A stretch of DNA of 7,659 nt from the NCBI GenBank assembly GCA_022712735.1, contig JAFLKA010000462.1, positions 1-7,659 of the forward strand. The letters are read 5' to 3'. Below, one piece after another: positions 1 through 5,213 of this stretch (positions within the stretch are counted from its first letter, which is position 1; each line of letters starts with the position of its first letter). The notes beneath the pieces are model-generated. The model was not told the DNA's origin and searched no databases. It saw only the letters and a program-made list of their open reading frames with translations. The stretch is from Marinosulfonomonas sp. (GTDB taxonomy: Bacteria > Pseudomonadota > Alphaproteobacteria > Rhodobacterales > Rhodobacteraceae). The position numbers were made by a program, and so were the translations under genes.

Positions 1-332
1 GCAAAGTGTTCAAAGAGGTGCTGCCGATTGTGGCCAAACATATGCTGGGGCATATGGCGGACAACGGGATTGCGCCGGAAGATTTGCGCCGGATGTGGCT
101 GCATCAGGCCAATAAGGCGATGAATGATTTTATTGGCAAAAAGGTGCTGGGACGGGTGCCCGAAGCGGGCGAGCAGCCGAACATTCTGCAGGATTATGCC
201 AACACATCGTCGGCGGGGTCGATCATCGCGTTTTCCAAATTCTCGGATGATTTCGAGAGTGGGGATCTGGGGATTATCTGTTCGTTCGGGGCGGGGTATT
301 CGGTGGGGTCGGTGATTGTGAAAAAGGCGTGA
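1..332 (+). CDS. Beta-ketoacyl-ACP synthase III (FabH-like), 3' part only
   Basis: This is the C-terminal ~109 residues of a thiolase-fold condensing enzyme; the gene begins upstream of the window. The frame is open from base 3, and the GTG at base 6 is an internal Val, not a start. Two of the three FabH catalytic residues are visible: His in WLHQAN (codon at 102-104) and Asn in YANTSSAG (codon at 201-203). The active-site Cys would lie in the missing part. The end, CSFGAGYSVGSVIV, is the usual glycine-rich closing strand of the family. Members join an acyl-CoA starter to malonyl-ACP in the cytosol, in fatty acid synthesis or a fatty-acid shunt. The LHQAN...KKVLGR spacing recalls the longer (~370 aa) FabH-like group of proteobacteria rather than classical FabH, but substrate cannot be told from this fragment. 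Family call is confident; exact role is not. Confidence 0.9.
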   Translation, partial: KVFKEVLPIVAKHMLGHMADNGIAPEDLRRMWLHQANKAMNDFIGKKVLGRVPEAGEQPNILQDYANTSSAGSIIAFSKFSDDFESGDLGIICSFGAGYSVGSVIVKKA

Positions 333-339
333 TTTTGGC

Positions 340-383
340 TATATGAATTGCATATGATTAGCATATGAATTCCATATGACTCT
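340..383. repeat. Four tandem 11-bp CATATG-type repeats
   Basis: Units begin at 340, 351, 362 and 373: TATATGAATTG, CATATGATTAG, CATATGAATTC and CATATGACTCT. The first six bases match in all copies except the first base of unit 1. The period is exactly 11 bp, so the palindromic CATATG cores lie nearly on one face of the helix. They sit 8 bp after the stop of the FabH-like gene and before the shared terminator. This could be a slippage-made minisatellite or a phased protein-binding array; nothing in the sequence decides between these. Confidence 0.75.
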
Positions 384-430
384 TTTTTCCGAAGAGATCG
401 AGCCGTTTGACCCTAATACCCCGCAAAACA

Positions 431-457
431 AAAGCCCCCGCAGTTTGCGAGGGCTTT
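431..457. terminator. Bidirectional intrinsic terminator
   Basis: Arms AAAGCCC and GGGCTTT enclose one C-A mismatch, a CGC/GCG inner stem and a short AGTTT loop. A T-rich tract follows on the plus strand (CTTTGTTTATTT) and also on the minus strand (CTTTTGTTTTG). It lies between the convergent FabH-like and DUF1127 genes, so it probably ends both transcripts. Confidence 0.85.
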
Positions 458-495
458 GTTTATTTCCGGGTCACCGAGGCGACAAAACTGGTAGA

Positions 496-714
496 TTAGT
501 ATTTGCCCATTTCCAATGGCATCTTGTGCAGATCGCCACGGGACAGGCCGATGTCGTTCATTTGGGAGTCCGACAGGCGGGCCAAGGCGACTTTGGTCAC
601 GCGCTCGGCGTTCCATGTCACAATCGCGGATTTGATCATGGCCAGCTTGCTGGTCACTTGGGTGAATGTGCGGGCCCCGAAAGGCACTGATTTCGATACA
701 AAGGTGTTAGCCAT
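496..714 (-). CDS. DUF1127 family small protein
   Basis: This is a 72-residue basic protein. The C-terminal half carries the DUF1127 signature, LARLSDSQMNDIGLSRGDL at residues 44-62, preceded by an amphipathic stretch around residues 22-40. The start is the ATG at 712-714 because AGGAAG lies 6 bases upstream (721-726). The open frame runs further up to 771, but that extension has no family similarity and no better ribosome site. DUF1127 proteins are common in alphaproteobacteria, often several per genome. Some characterised ones, such as CcaF1 of Rhodobacter, bind RNA and influence stress responses and sRNA turnover. Whether this copy does so is inference. The CcsR-type sRNAs that follow ccaF1 are not present: only 38 bases separate the stop from the terminator. 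It is probably monocistronic. Confidence 0.88.
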   Translation of the reverse strand: MANTFVSKSVPFGARTFTQVTSKLAMIKSAIVTWNAERVTKVALARLSDSQMNDIGLSRGDLHKMPLEMGKY

Positions 715-743
715 TTTGCGCTTCCTATTTTGTTTAAGGGGCC

Positions 744-770
744 GACAGTATGTCAGTCTCTGAAGCTTCA
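744..770. promoter_or_regulatory. Small palindromes upstream of the DUF1127 gene
   Basis: TGAAGCTTCA (761-770) is a perfect 10-bp palindrome and GACAGTATGTC (744-754) has 4-bp arms around 3 bases. Both lie 30-56 bases before the DUF1127 start, where a promoter would be expected, so they may be operator or 5' UTR elements. I could not identify a convincing -35/-10 pair here. Confidence 0.3.
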
Positions 771-807
771 CTTAGGATCGGAATCACGTTTCCACAATTG
801 CTCGTTT

Positions 808-848
808 GGCATTGCCGCTATGCAGTGGCTGCATAGGTCGGCAATGCC
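808..848. terminator. Long perfect-armed hairpin after the aldehyde dehydrogenase gene
   Basis: The outer arms GGCATTGCCG (808-817) and CGGCAATGCC (839-848) are exact complements, as are the inner arms CTATGCAG (818-825) and CTGCATAG (829-836). That gives 18 paired bases, a TGG loop and a two-base GT bulge. It begins 20 bases beyond the stop of the minus-strand aldehyde dehydrogenase, where a terminator is expected. Neither strand has a real T-tract after it, so it could instead be a 3'-end stabilising hairpin, a dispersed palindromic repeat or an operator for the DUF1127 gene downstream. Confidence 0.55.
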
Positions 849-868
849 AGTTGGGTTTGGGGTAGGGG

Positions 869-2305
869 TTACTCCACCCAGCCGCTCACCGATTTCACTT
901 CGAGGAAATCATCCAGTCCCCAGACGCCGCCTTCGCGGCCTGAACCGGACTGTTTGTAGCCACCGAACGGAGCACCCGCGCCACGGGATGTGCCGTTGAT
1001 TTCGACCATGCCGGAACGCAAGGCGCGGGCGGCACGGTTGGCCTTGGCGTGGTCGGTGGTCTGGACGTAGTTGGTCAGGCCATAGAGGGTGTCGTTGGCC
1101 ATCGCCAGTGCTTCTTCCTCGGTGTCAAATGGGATGATCGACAGCACGGGGCCAAAGATTTCCTGCTGGGCAATCGCCATGTCGTTACTCACATCGGCGA
1201 ATACCGTGGGGCGGACGTAGTAGCCGCGGTTCATCCCGTCGGGGCGGCCTAAGCCACCGGCGACGAGGCGCGCGCCCTCGTCAATGCCGACCTGAATCAT
1301 GCCCTGGATTTTGTTGTATTGCAATTCAGATACCACGGGGCCGATGTGACGGCCCTCGACGTCTGCGGGGCCGACTTGGGTCGCGTTTGCGACTTCTGCG
1401 GCGGTTTTGACGGCGGCGTCATAGATCGAGCGTTCCACCATCATCCGCGTCGGGGCGTTACAGGATTGGCCGGAGTTTTGCATGCAGTGCAGCACGCCAC
1501 GTTTCACCGCTTTTTCATCGGCGTCGGCATAGATGATGTTGGCCCCTTTGCCGCCCAGTTCAAGCGAGACGCGTTTGACGGTATCAGCGGCGGCTTTGGT
1601 AATGAGCGAGCCCGCGCGGGTCGAGCCGGTGAAGGAGACCATATCGACATCGGGGTGGACCGAGAGCTGTGTGCCGACCCCGACGCCATCACCGTTCACC
1701 ATGTTGTAAACGCCAGCGGGGAAACCTACCGCATCGACGATTTCGGTGAACACGATGGACGATAGCGGTGCGATTTCAGAGGGTTTCAGCACCATGGTGC
1801 AGCCAGCGGCCATGGCGGGGATGCATTTCAGGGTGACCTGGTTCATTGGCCAGTTCCACGGGGTGATCATGGCGGTGACGCCGATCGGTTCCATCAGGAT
1901 GCGGTCATCAGGGGCGTCGCTGCGCAGCATGCGGTCGAATTTGAAATCCTTATAGACCTCGATGAAGTTGGCAATGTGCCAGCTGCCGGCACCCACTTGC
2001 GAGGTTTTGGACAGATCGATAGGGGCGCCCATCTCAACCGACATCGCCTCGGCCAGATCGCCGGAGCGTTTGTTATATTCTTCCAACAGTGCCTCAAGCA
2101 GGGCCAGTTTATCGGCCTGCGGCACAGCGGCCCATGCGGGGAAGGCGGCCTTGGCGGCGGCAACGGCGGCGTCTGTGTCGGCTTGGGAACCCAGCGAGAT
2201 GGTGGCGCAGACTTCCTCGTTCGACGGATTAATCACGTCGAAATCATTCGGGGTGATTGGGGCGACCCATTGGCCGTTGATGTAAAAGTTGCGGGTGTTG
2301 GTCAT
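869..2305 (-). CDS. NAD(P)+-dependent aldehyde dehydrogenase
   Basis: This 478-residue protein has the full length of the ALDH superfamily, which oxidises aldehydes to carboxylic acids in the cytosol. Visible motifs are PWN at 149-151, the cofactor-binding KPSE at 174-177, FTGST at 225-229, the general base Glu249 in ELGGK, the nucleophile Cys282 in NSGQSCNA, EIFGP at 382-386 and PFGG at 446-449. All expected catalytic residues are present. The ATG at 2303-2305 is preceded by AGGAGG at good spacing (2311-2316). It stands alone on the minus strand, divergent from the broken membrane-protein gene, with no pathway partner beside it. Sequence style resembles the broad-specificity group annotated simply as aldehyde dehydrogenase (NAD+), so no substrate or gene symbol is assigned. 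Confidence 0.95.
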   Translation of the reverse strand: MTNTRNFYINGQWVAPITPNDFDVINPSNEEVCATISLGSQADTDAAVAAAKAAFPAWAAVPQADKLALLEALLEEYNKRSGDLAEAMSVEMGAPIDLSKTSQVGAGSWHIANFIEVYKDFKFDRMLRSDAPDDRILMEPIGVTAMITPWNWPMNQVTLKCIPAMAAGCTMVLKPSEIAPLSSIVFTEIVDAVGFPAGVYNMVNGDGVGVGTQLSVHPDVDMVSFTGSTRAGSLITKAAADTVKRVSLELGGKGANIIYADADEKAVKRGVLHCMQNSGQSCNAPTRMMVERSIYDAAVKTAAEVANATQVGPADVEGRHIGPVVSELQYNKIQGMIQVGIDEGARLVAGGLGRPDGMNRGYYVRPTVFADVSNDMAIAQQEIFGPVLSIIPFDTEEEALAMANDTLYGLTNYVQTTDHAKANRAARALRSGMVEINGTSRGAGAPFGGYKQSGSGREGGVWGLDDFLEVKSVSGWVE

Positions 2306-2378
2306 GCGAGCCTCCTGATGTGTTTCGTGCGCAGCCTGTCACTGCTGCTGAGTCGGGGCAAGGGGGTGCGGGAAATCT

Positions 2379-2401
2379 ATTGTATCGGGACAATAATCCC
2401 G
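2379..2401. promoter_or_regulatory. Overlapping palindromes in the divergent intergenic region
   Basis: ATTGT-ATCGGG-ACAAT (2379-2394) and CGGGA-CAATAA-TCCCG (2386-2401) interlock in the 136-bp gap between the aldehyde dehydrogenase and the membrane-protein gene. They are candidate operator half-sites for either or both. Promoter boxes around them are not clear. GATACAATAG on the minus strand holds a possible -10 (TACAAT), but no good -35 lies 17 bases upstream. Confidence 0.35.
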
Positions 2402-2441
2402 TAGGCTGGTTTGGCCTGTAGTTGAAACGAGTGGATTTATT

Positions 2442-3012
2442 ATGCCTGTCCTTATTGCAATCGCTGGTCTGCTTGTCGGGGCTTTGATCTGGTATAATCG
2501 GATGAAACAGGCGGGGCATATTGCCGGTGAGTTGAAGGATGCGGCCAATGATGTGCGTCTGGCGGCGCGGCGGTTCGGGTTCAAGCGGCGCTCCAACGTG
2601 TATCCGATAGATGCGCTGGATGACGCGCGGCTAGCGGCGGCGGGGATAGTGGCGGCGACGGCGCAGATGGACAGCTTGTGGGACCAGAGCATGTCGGACG
2701 CAATGGTGCAGCAAGCGCAATCAGTGTTTGACGTGGCGCTGGACGAGGCCGAGGAGATCGTGGTGTTTGCCCGTTGGATTGCTCCCTCTCGTGCATTGCT
2801 GCGCAATACCCTGCCGGGCAATGGACCAGGGCAGCAACCCGCACGAGGCCGTGCGCCGGATGACCAAACGCCTGAAAGCTTTGGCGGGGCGTGACGCGAT
2901 GGCGGACACCGTGCAGATAATCCGTGGTGTTTCGGGGCGGGGAGGACGCACGTTAAGCCGCGATGCTAAGGACGCGATTGAAACGGTGGAGCGGGTGTTG
3001 AAAACGGTCTGA
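2442..3012 (+). pseudogene. Membrane-anchored, possibly TerB-like protein, frame broken by insertion
   Basis: The first frame starts at ATG 2442 with an N-terminal hydrophobic segment (residues 3-18), then basic and helical sequence through ALDEAEEIVVFARW (residue 112 at 2775-2777). After that it becomes proline- and arginine-rich, low-similarity sequence and stops at 2894. The natural continuation, MDQGSNPHEAVRRMTKRL and onward, lies in the next frame from 2821 to the stop at 3012. Deleting the 43 bases 2778-2820 joins the two into one 175-residue protein, so this looks like a gene interrupted by a small palindromic insert. The acidic helix followed by a tryptophan and a helical domain vaguely recalls the TerB/DjlA-type fold, but I do not firmly recognise the family. 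A truncated 150-residue product could still be made. The ribosome site before 2442 is weak (GAGTGG). Confidence 0.7.
2778..2822. mobile_element. ~43-bp palindromic short insert (candidate miniature repeat element)
   Basis: The segment opens with ATTGC (2778-2782) and closes with GCAAT (2818-2822). At its centre is the palindrome ATTGC-TGC-GCAAT (2795-2807), so the 5-bp motif occurs twice in each orientation. It coincides with the frame break in the host gene. One reading gives a 41-bp TGC...GCA unit (2780-2820) flanked by a 2-bp AT duplication (2778-2779 and 2821-2822). It encodes nothing. Calling it mobile is inference; only one copy is in this window. Confidence 0.5.
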
Positions 3013-3065
3013 AACCGCCGTGCGGCAACGTGTCCTGTGTTGTGGGCTGGTAGTTTCCAAGCTGT

Positions 3066-3086
3066 AACTTATATCCATTCTAAGTT
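3066..3086. promoter_or_regulatory. Inverted repeat upstream of the peroxiredoxin gene
   Basis: AACTTA (3066-3071) and TAAGTT (3081-3086) are exact complements separated by 9 bases, in an AT-rich patch 48 bases before the peroxiredoxin start. The position suits an operator for a redox-responsive dimeric regulator. It does not match the classic OxyR ATAG-N7-CTAT pattern, so no regulator is named. Confidence 0.4.
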
Positions 3087-3133
3087 GCAAAGAGAGCGAC
3101 TAGAGAATTCACAGCATCAAAAGGAACAGGACT

Positions 3134-3787
3134 ATGGGTTTAAGGATCAATGACATTGCCCCCGATTTCACAGCGGAATCGTCCGAGGGCACGATTAATT
3201 TTCATGATTGGGTTGGTGATAGCTACGCGATCTTGTTTTCGCACCCCAAGGATTTTACGCCGGTTTGTACCACTGAATTTGGCGCAGTAACACAGCTGGC
3301 AGAAGAGTTCGCGGCACGTGGGGCCAAGCCGATTGGCGTGTCGGTCGATAGCGTTGAGGAACACATCAAATGGAAAAGTGATGTGGAAGGATTTTCCGGT
3401 GCGCCGATGACATTCCCCATTCTGGACGACACCAGCCTGAACATTGCCAAGCTGTACGATATGCTGCCCGCCGAGGCGTATCTGGCCGATGGCCGCACGC
3501 CAGCGGATTCCGCCACGGTGCGCACGACGTTCATCATCGGGCCGGACAAGAAAATCCGCGCGATGATCATTTATCCGATGACGGTGGGGCGGAATTTTGA
3601 TGAAATTCTGCGCGCTCTGGATGCGATCCAGTTGACGGATGGTGCGCCTGTGGCGACGCCTGCGAACTGGCAGGTCGGCGATGATGTGATCGTGGTGACG
3701 TCGCTGGATGATGACGAGGCGCGGGCGCGGTTTGGCGAGATCGACATCAAGCTGCCGTATCTGCGGATGGCGAAATCGCCGAAGTAG
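3134..3787 (+). CDS. 1-Cys peroxiredoxin, Prx6 type
   Basis: This 217-residue thiol peroxidase reduces hydrogen peroxide and organic hydroperoxides in the cytosol. The active site SHPKDFTPVCTTE (residues 36-48) supplies His37, Thr42 and the peroxidatic Cys45. Arg130 in VRTTFIIGPDKKI matches the conserved Prx6 arginine. Cys45 is the only cysteine in the protein, so there is no resolving Cys and the sulfenic acid must be reduced by an outside thiol. YPMTVGRNFDEILRALDA (148-165) and the long C-terminal extension to LPYLRM are typical of Prx6 and absent from short AhpC/Tsa proteins. AAGGA lies 8-9 bases before the ATG. It has its own upstream region and a terminator directly after, so it is probably transcribed alone. 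Confidence 0.95.
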   Translation: MGLRINDIAPDFTAESSEGTINFHDWVGDSYAILFSHPKDFTPVCTTEFGAVTQLAEEFAARGAKPIGVSVDSVEEHIKWKSDVEGFSGAPMTFPILDDTSLNIAKLYDMLPAEAYLADGRTPADSATVRTTFIIGPDKKIRAMIIYPMTVGRNFDEILRALDAIQLTDGAPVATPANWQVGDDVIVVTSLDDDEARARFGEIDIKLPYLRMAKSPK

Positions 3788-3807
3788 GGTAGCCAACCAA
3801 GTCAGGA

Positions 3808-3834
3808 AAGGCCTCAGTGTATGACTGGGGCCTT
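3808..3834. terminator. Shared terminator between peroxiredoxin and fic
   Basis: AAGGCC (3808-3813) pairs with GGCCTT (3829-3834), continued by a T-G pair and CAGT/ACTG around a GTATG loop. CTTTTC follows on the plus strand and a weaker CTTTCC on the minus strand. The two convergent genes end 20 and 4 bases away, so one hairpin probably serves both. Confidence 0.8.
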
Positions 3835-3838
3835 CTTT

Positions 3839-4972
3839 TCAGTCTGCGTCGCGAACGATTTCAAGTAAAGGTTCGAAGGAATACATGGCGGGGCGGGGAC
3901 CCGAAGAGGGAGCGATTTGCATCAGTAGGCCAGCATCTTGCAACTTGCGACTGATGATTGATGCTGTTTGTGAGGGGATGCCTGCTTTGCTGGTGAACTG
4001 GTTGTTCCGAAATACTGGATTGGCAAAAACAAAATCCACTGCATTGATCGACCACTGGGAATTCAGTTCATCGCGGAACCGATCTTTCATTTCCTCATAC
4101 AGTGCAAAAATCAGTGAAGCCGTTTCTATATTGCGTTCTGCTTGCGTATTTAATGCATCCAGAAAGAATAGACACCATTCCGTCCAGTCTCCATTCGCCG
4201 AAACCGCACGCATAAGATCGACGTATTCATCGCGAGCATCCTCAAAGAATGCACTAACATAGAAATGTGGAGCTTTGATCAGCTTGTAGTCCCATAGCAT
4301 CAAGGTAATCAGCATCCGGCCCACCCGCCCGTTCCCATCCTTGAATGGGTGAAGTGCTTCAAATTCGATATGGGAGATTGCGGTTTTCAGTAGAGGGGTC
4401 ATTGGGTTCGATTCGCCGAACTCAAACAGTTGGTCCATTCCTGACGCCAATTGTTCAGGGCTGATAGGGATGAACGAGATAGATTTGCGGCGTTTCTCGC
4501 CAATATAGTTTTGTTCGGTTTTATATGCGCCCGGATTTTTGCTGGCTCCGCGCCCAAAGGAAAGTAGCATTTGATGTGCCGTTCGGACTAGCCAGTTGGA
4601 TATACTGCGCCCACCCTCCATTTCACTTTGAATGCGTTGCATTGCTCGAGCATATAGCAAGGTTTCAACTGCTTCGGAGCGGCCTCTTTGCAATGCGTCG
4701 GTGTCTCCTGATTGGGCATCAGCTTCAATCTGCAGGATTTCGTCTAGTGTTGAAATGGTACCTTCCATCCTAGATGATACTACCGCCTCTTGTTGTCTGA
4801 GGGGGGCAAGTAAAATTTCACTGTTGTGCATCGTTTCTAGAGTCTGATCGTATCGGGCCAGTGATCCGGCCGTTTGTACCAAAGGATCAACCAGCCGTTC
4901 GTAATCCAGTGATTTTGGCGGGAATTCACCGTAATGGTAGACAACAGCGTTTGAAAGGTCTGGTTGTGACAT
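3839..4972 (-). CDS. Class II Fic family protein (AMP-transferase) with C-terminal winged helix
   Basis: This 377-residue protein has the full Fic layout. The N-terminal Fic_N region contains the autoinhibitory motif [S/T]xxxE[G/N] as SSRMEG at residues 66-71. The core catalytic loop HPFKDGNGRVGR at 208-219 has the catalytic His208, Asp212, Asn214 and both arginines intact. A C-terminal segment (~308-370) looks like a winged helix-turn-helix. This matches class II Fic enzymes such as Shewanella SoFic. Such proteins transfer AMP from ATP to Ser, Thr or Tyr of target proteins, and the inhibitory Glu (Glu70 here) restrains them. The flap reads SFIPISPEQL where relatives usually have YVPP-type sequence, a mild divergence. 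A short GGAAG ribosome site lies 4 bases before the ATG. The gene is noticeably more AT-rich than pnp and the peroxiredoxin gene, suggesting acquisition. No separate antitoxin gene is adjacent. The target is unknown. Confidence 0.93.
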   Translation of the reverse strand: MSQPDLSNAVVYHYGEFPPKSLDYERLVDPLVQTAGSLARYDQTLETMHNSEILLAPLRQQEAVVSSRMEGTISTLDEILQIEADAQSGDTDALQRGRSEAVETLLYARAMQRIQSEMEGGRSISNWLVRTAHQMLLSFGRGASKNPGAYKTEQNYIGEKRRKSISFIPISPEQLASGMDQLFEFGESNPMTPLLKTAISHIEFEALHPFKDGNGRVGRMLITLMLWDYKLIKAPHFYVSAFFEDARDEYVDLMRAVSANGDWTEWCLFFLDALNTQAERNIETASLIFALYEEMKDRFRDELNSQWSINAVDFVFANPVFRNNQFTSKAGIPSQTASIISRKLQDAGLLMQIAPSSGPRPAMYSFEPLLEIVRDAD

Positions 4973-5023
4973 GCGGCTTCCATTTGTATGTACTAGAGTG
5001 GCATTTCAATATGTTCTAGATGT

Positions 5024-5052
5024 ATTGTATATACTGAATTATGCTAAAGCAA
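5024..5052 (-). promoter_or_regulatory. Sigma-70-type promoter of the fic gene
   Basis: On the minus strand TTGCTT (plus 5047-5052) and TACAAT (plus 5024-5029) are separated by exactly 17 bases. This is close to the TTGACA/TATAAT consensus. It would start transcription near 5017, leaving a leader of about 45 bases before the fic ATG. A GTATATACT site (5027-5035) overlaps the -10 box. Confidence 0.65.
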
Positions 5053-5087
5053 GTTAGTATATAGTGAAGTGCCGCTTTACTATATAC
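5027..5087. promoter_or_regulatory. Array of GTATATA-type operator candidates at the fic promoter
   Basis: GTATATACT occurs at 5027-5035 (containing the perfect palindrome GTATATAC), GTATATAGT at 5057-5065 and its exact inverse ACTATATAC at 5079-5087. The last two form a 9-bp-arm inverted repeat that also pairs AAG/CTT inside. The first two sites are 30 bp apart and share GTATATA[C/G]TGAA. One site covers the -10 region and the pair lies just upstream of -35, as expected for a repressor-controlled promoter. The binding protein is not known; the Fic winged helix is one candidate. Confidence 0.55.
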
Positions 5088-5093
5088 AGGCGA

Positions 5094-5136
5094 CTTTGAT
5101 GATAGTGTGGTAAGTGCTAGTTCCTTTGATGATAGT
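5094..5136. repeat. 13-bp direct repeat CTTTGATGATAGT, two copies
   Basis: Exact copies lie at 5094-5106 and 5124-5136, 30 bp from start to start, between the fic operator-like array and the pnp terminator. The 30-bp period equals that of the GTATATA sites next to it. This could be a further binding site or the remnant of a local duplication. Confidence 0.7.
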
Positions 5137-5158
5137 AAAATGGGCTTTGGGCATACAC

Positions 5159-5190
5159 AAAAAAGGCCCCGATGTTTCCATCGGGGCCTT
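5159..5190 (-). terminator. Strong intrinsic terminator of pnp
   Basis: A perfect 10-bp stem, GGCCCCGATG (5165-5174) with CATCGGGGCC (5179-5188), closes a TTTC loop. Reading on the minus strand it is followed by six T residues (plus 5159-5164). It lies 25 bases after the pnp stop and separates pnp from fic. Confidence 0.93.
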
Positions 5191-5213
5191 TTCTAATTTC
5201 AGAGAAGTAAAGA

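Noticed and set aside
458..495. CcsR-like sRNA cluster downstream of the DUF1127 gene
   Set aside because: Only 38 bases lie between the stop and the terminator, and no CUCCUCC-motif hairpins are present.
715..771. N-terminally extended DUF1127 protein starting at 771
   Set aside because: The extra 19 residues do not fit the family and no ribosome site precedes that ATG, while AGGAAG precedes the ATG at 714.
818..836. PhaR-type binding site in the 808-848 hairpin
   Set aside because: PhaR sites have CTGC-N3-GCAG; here the order is reversed (GCAG-TGG-CTGC), so the match fails.
2728..2820. Independent gene starting at 2728 and running to 3012
   Set aside because: Its first 31 codons are out-of-frame reading of the upstream gene and the inserted bases; only the part from 2821 is protein-like and it continues the 2442 gene.
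3140..3796. 218-codon open frame on the minus strand opposite the peroxiredoxin gene
   Set aside because: It mirrors a strongly supported coding gene, is rich in Arg, His and Ile without domain features, and is a codon-bias shadow.
4973..5213. Small antitoxin gene upstream of fic
   Set aside because: No open frame with a ribosome site and protein-like sequence was seen; the autoinhibitory motif is already inside the Fic protein, as in class II.
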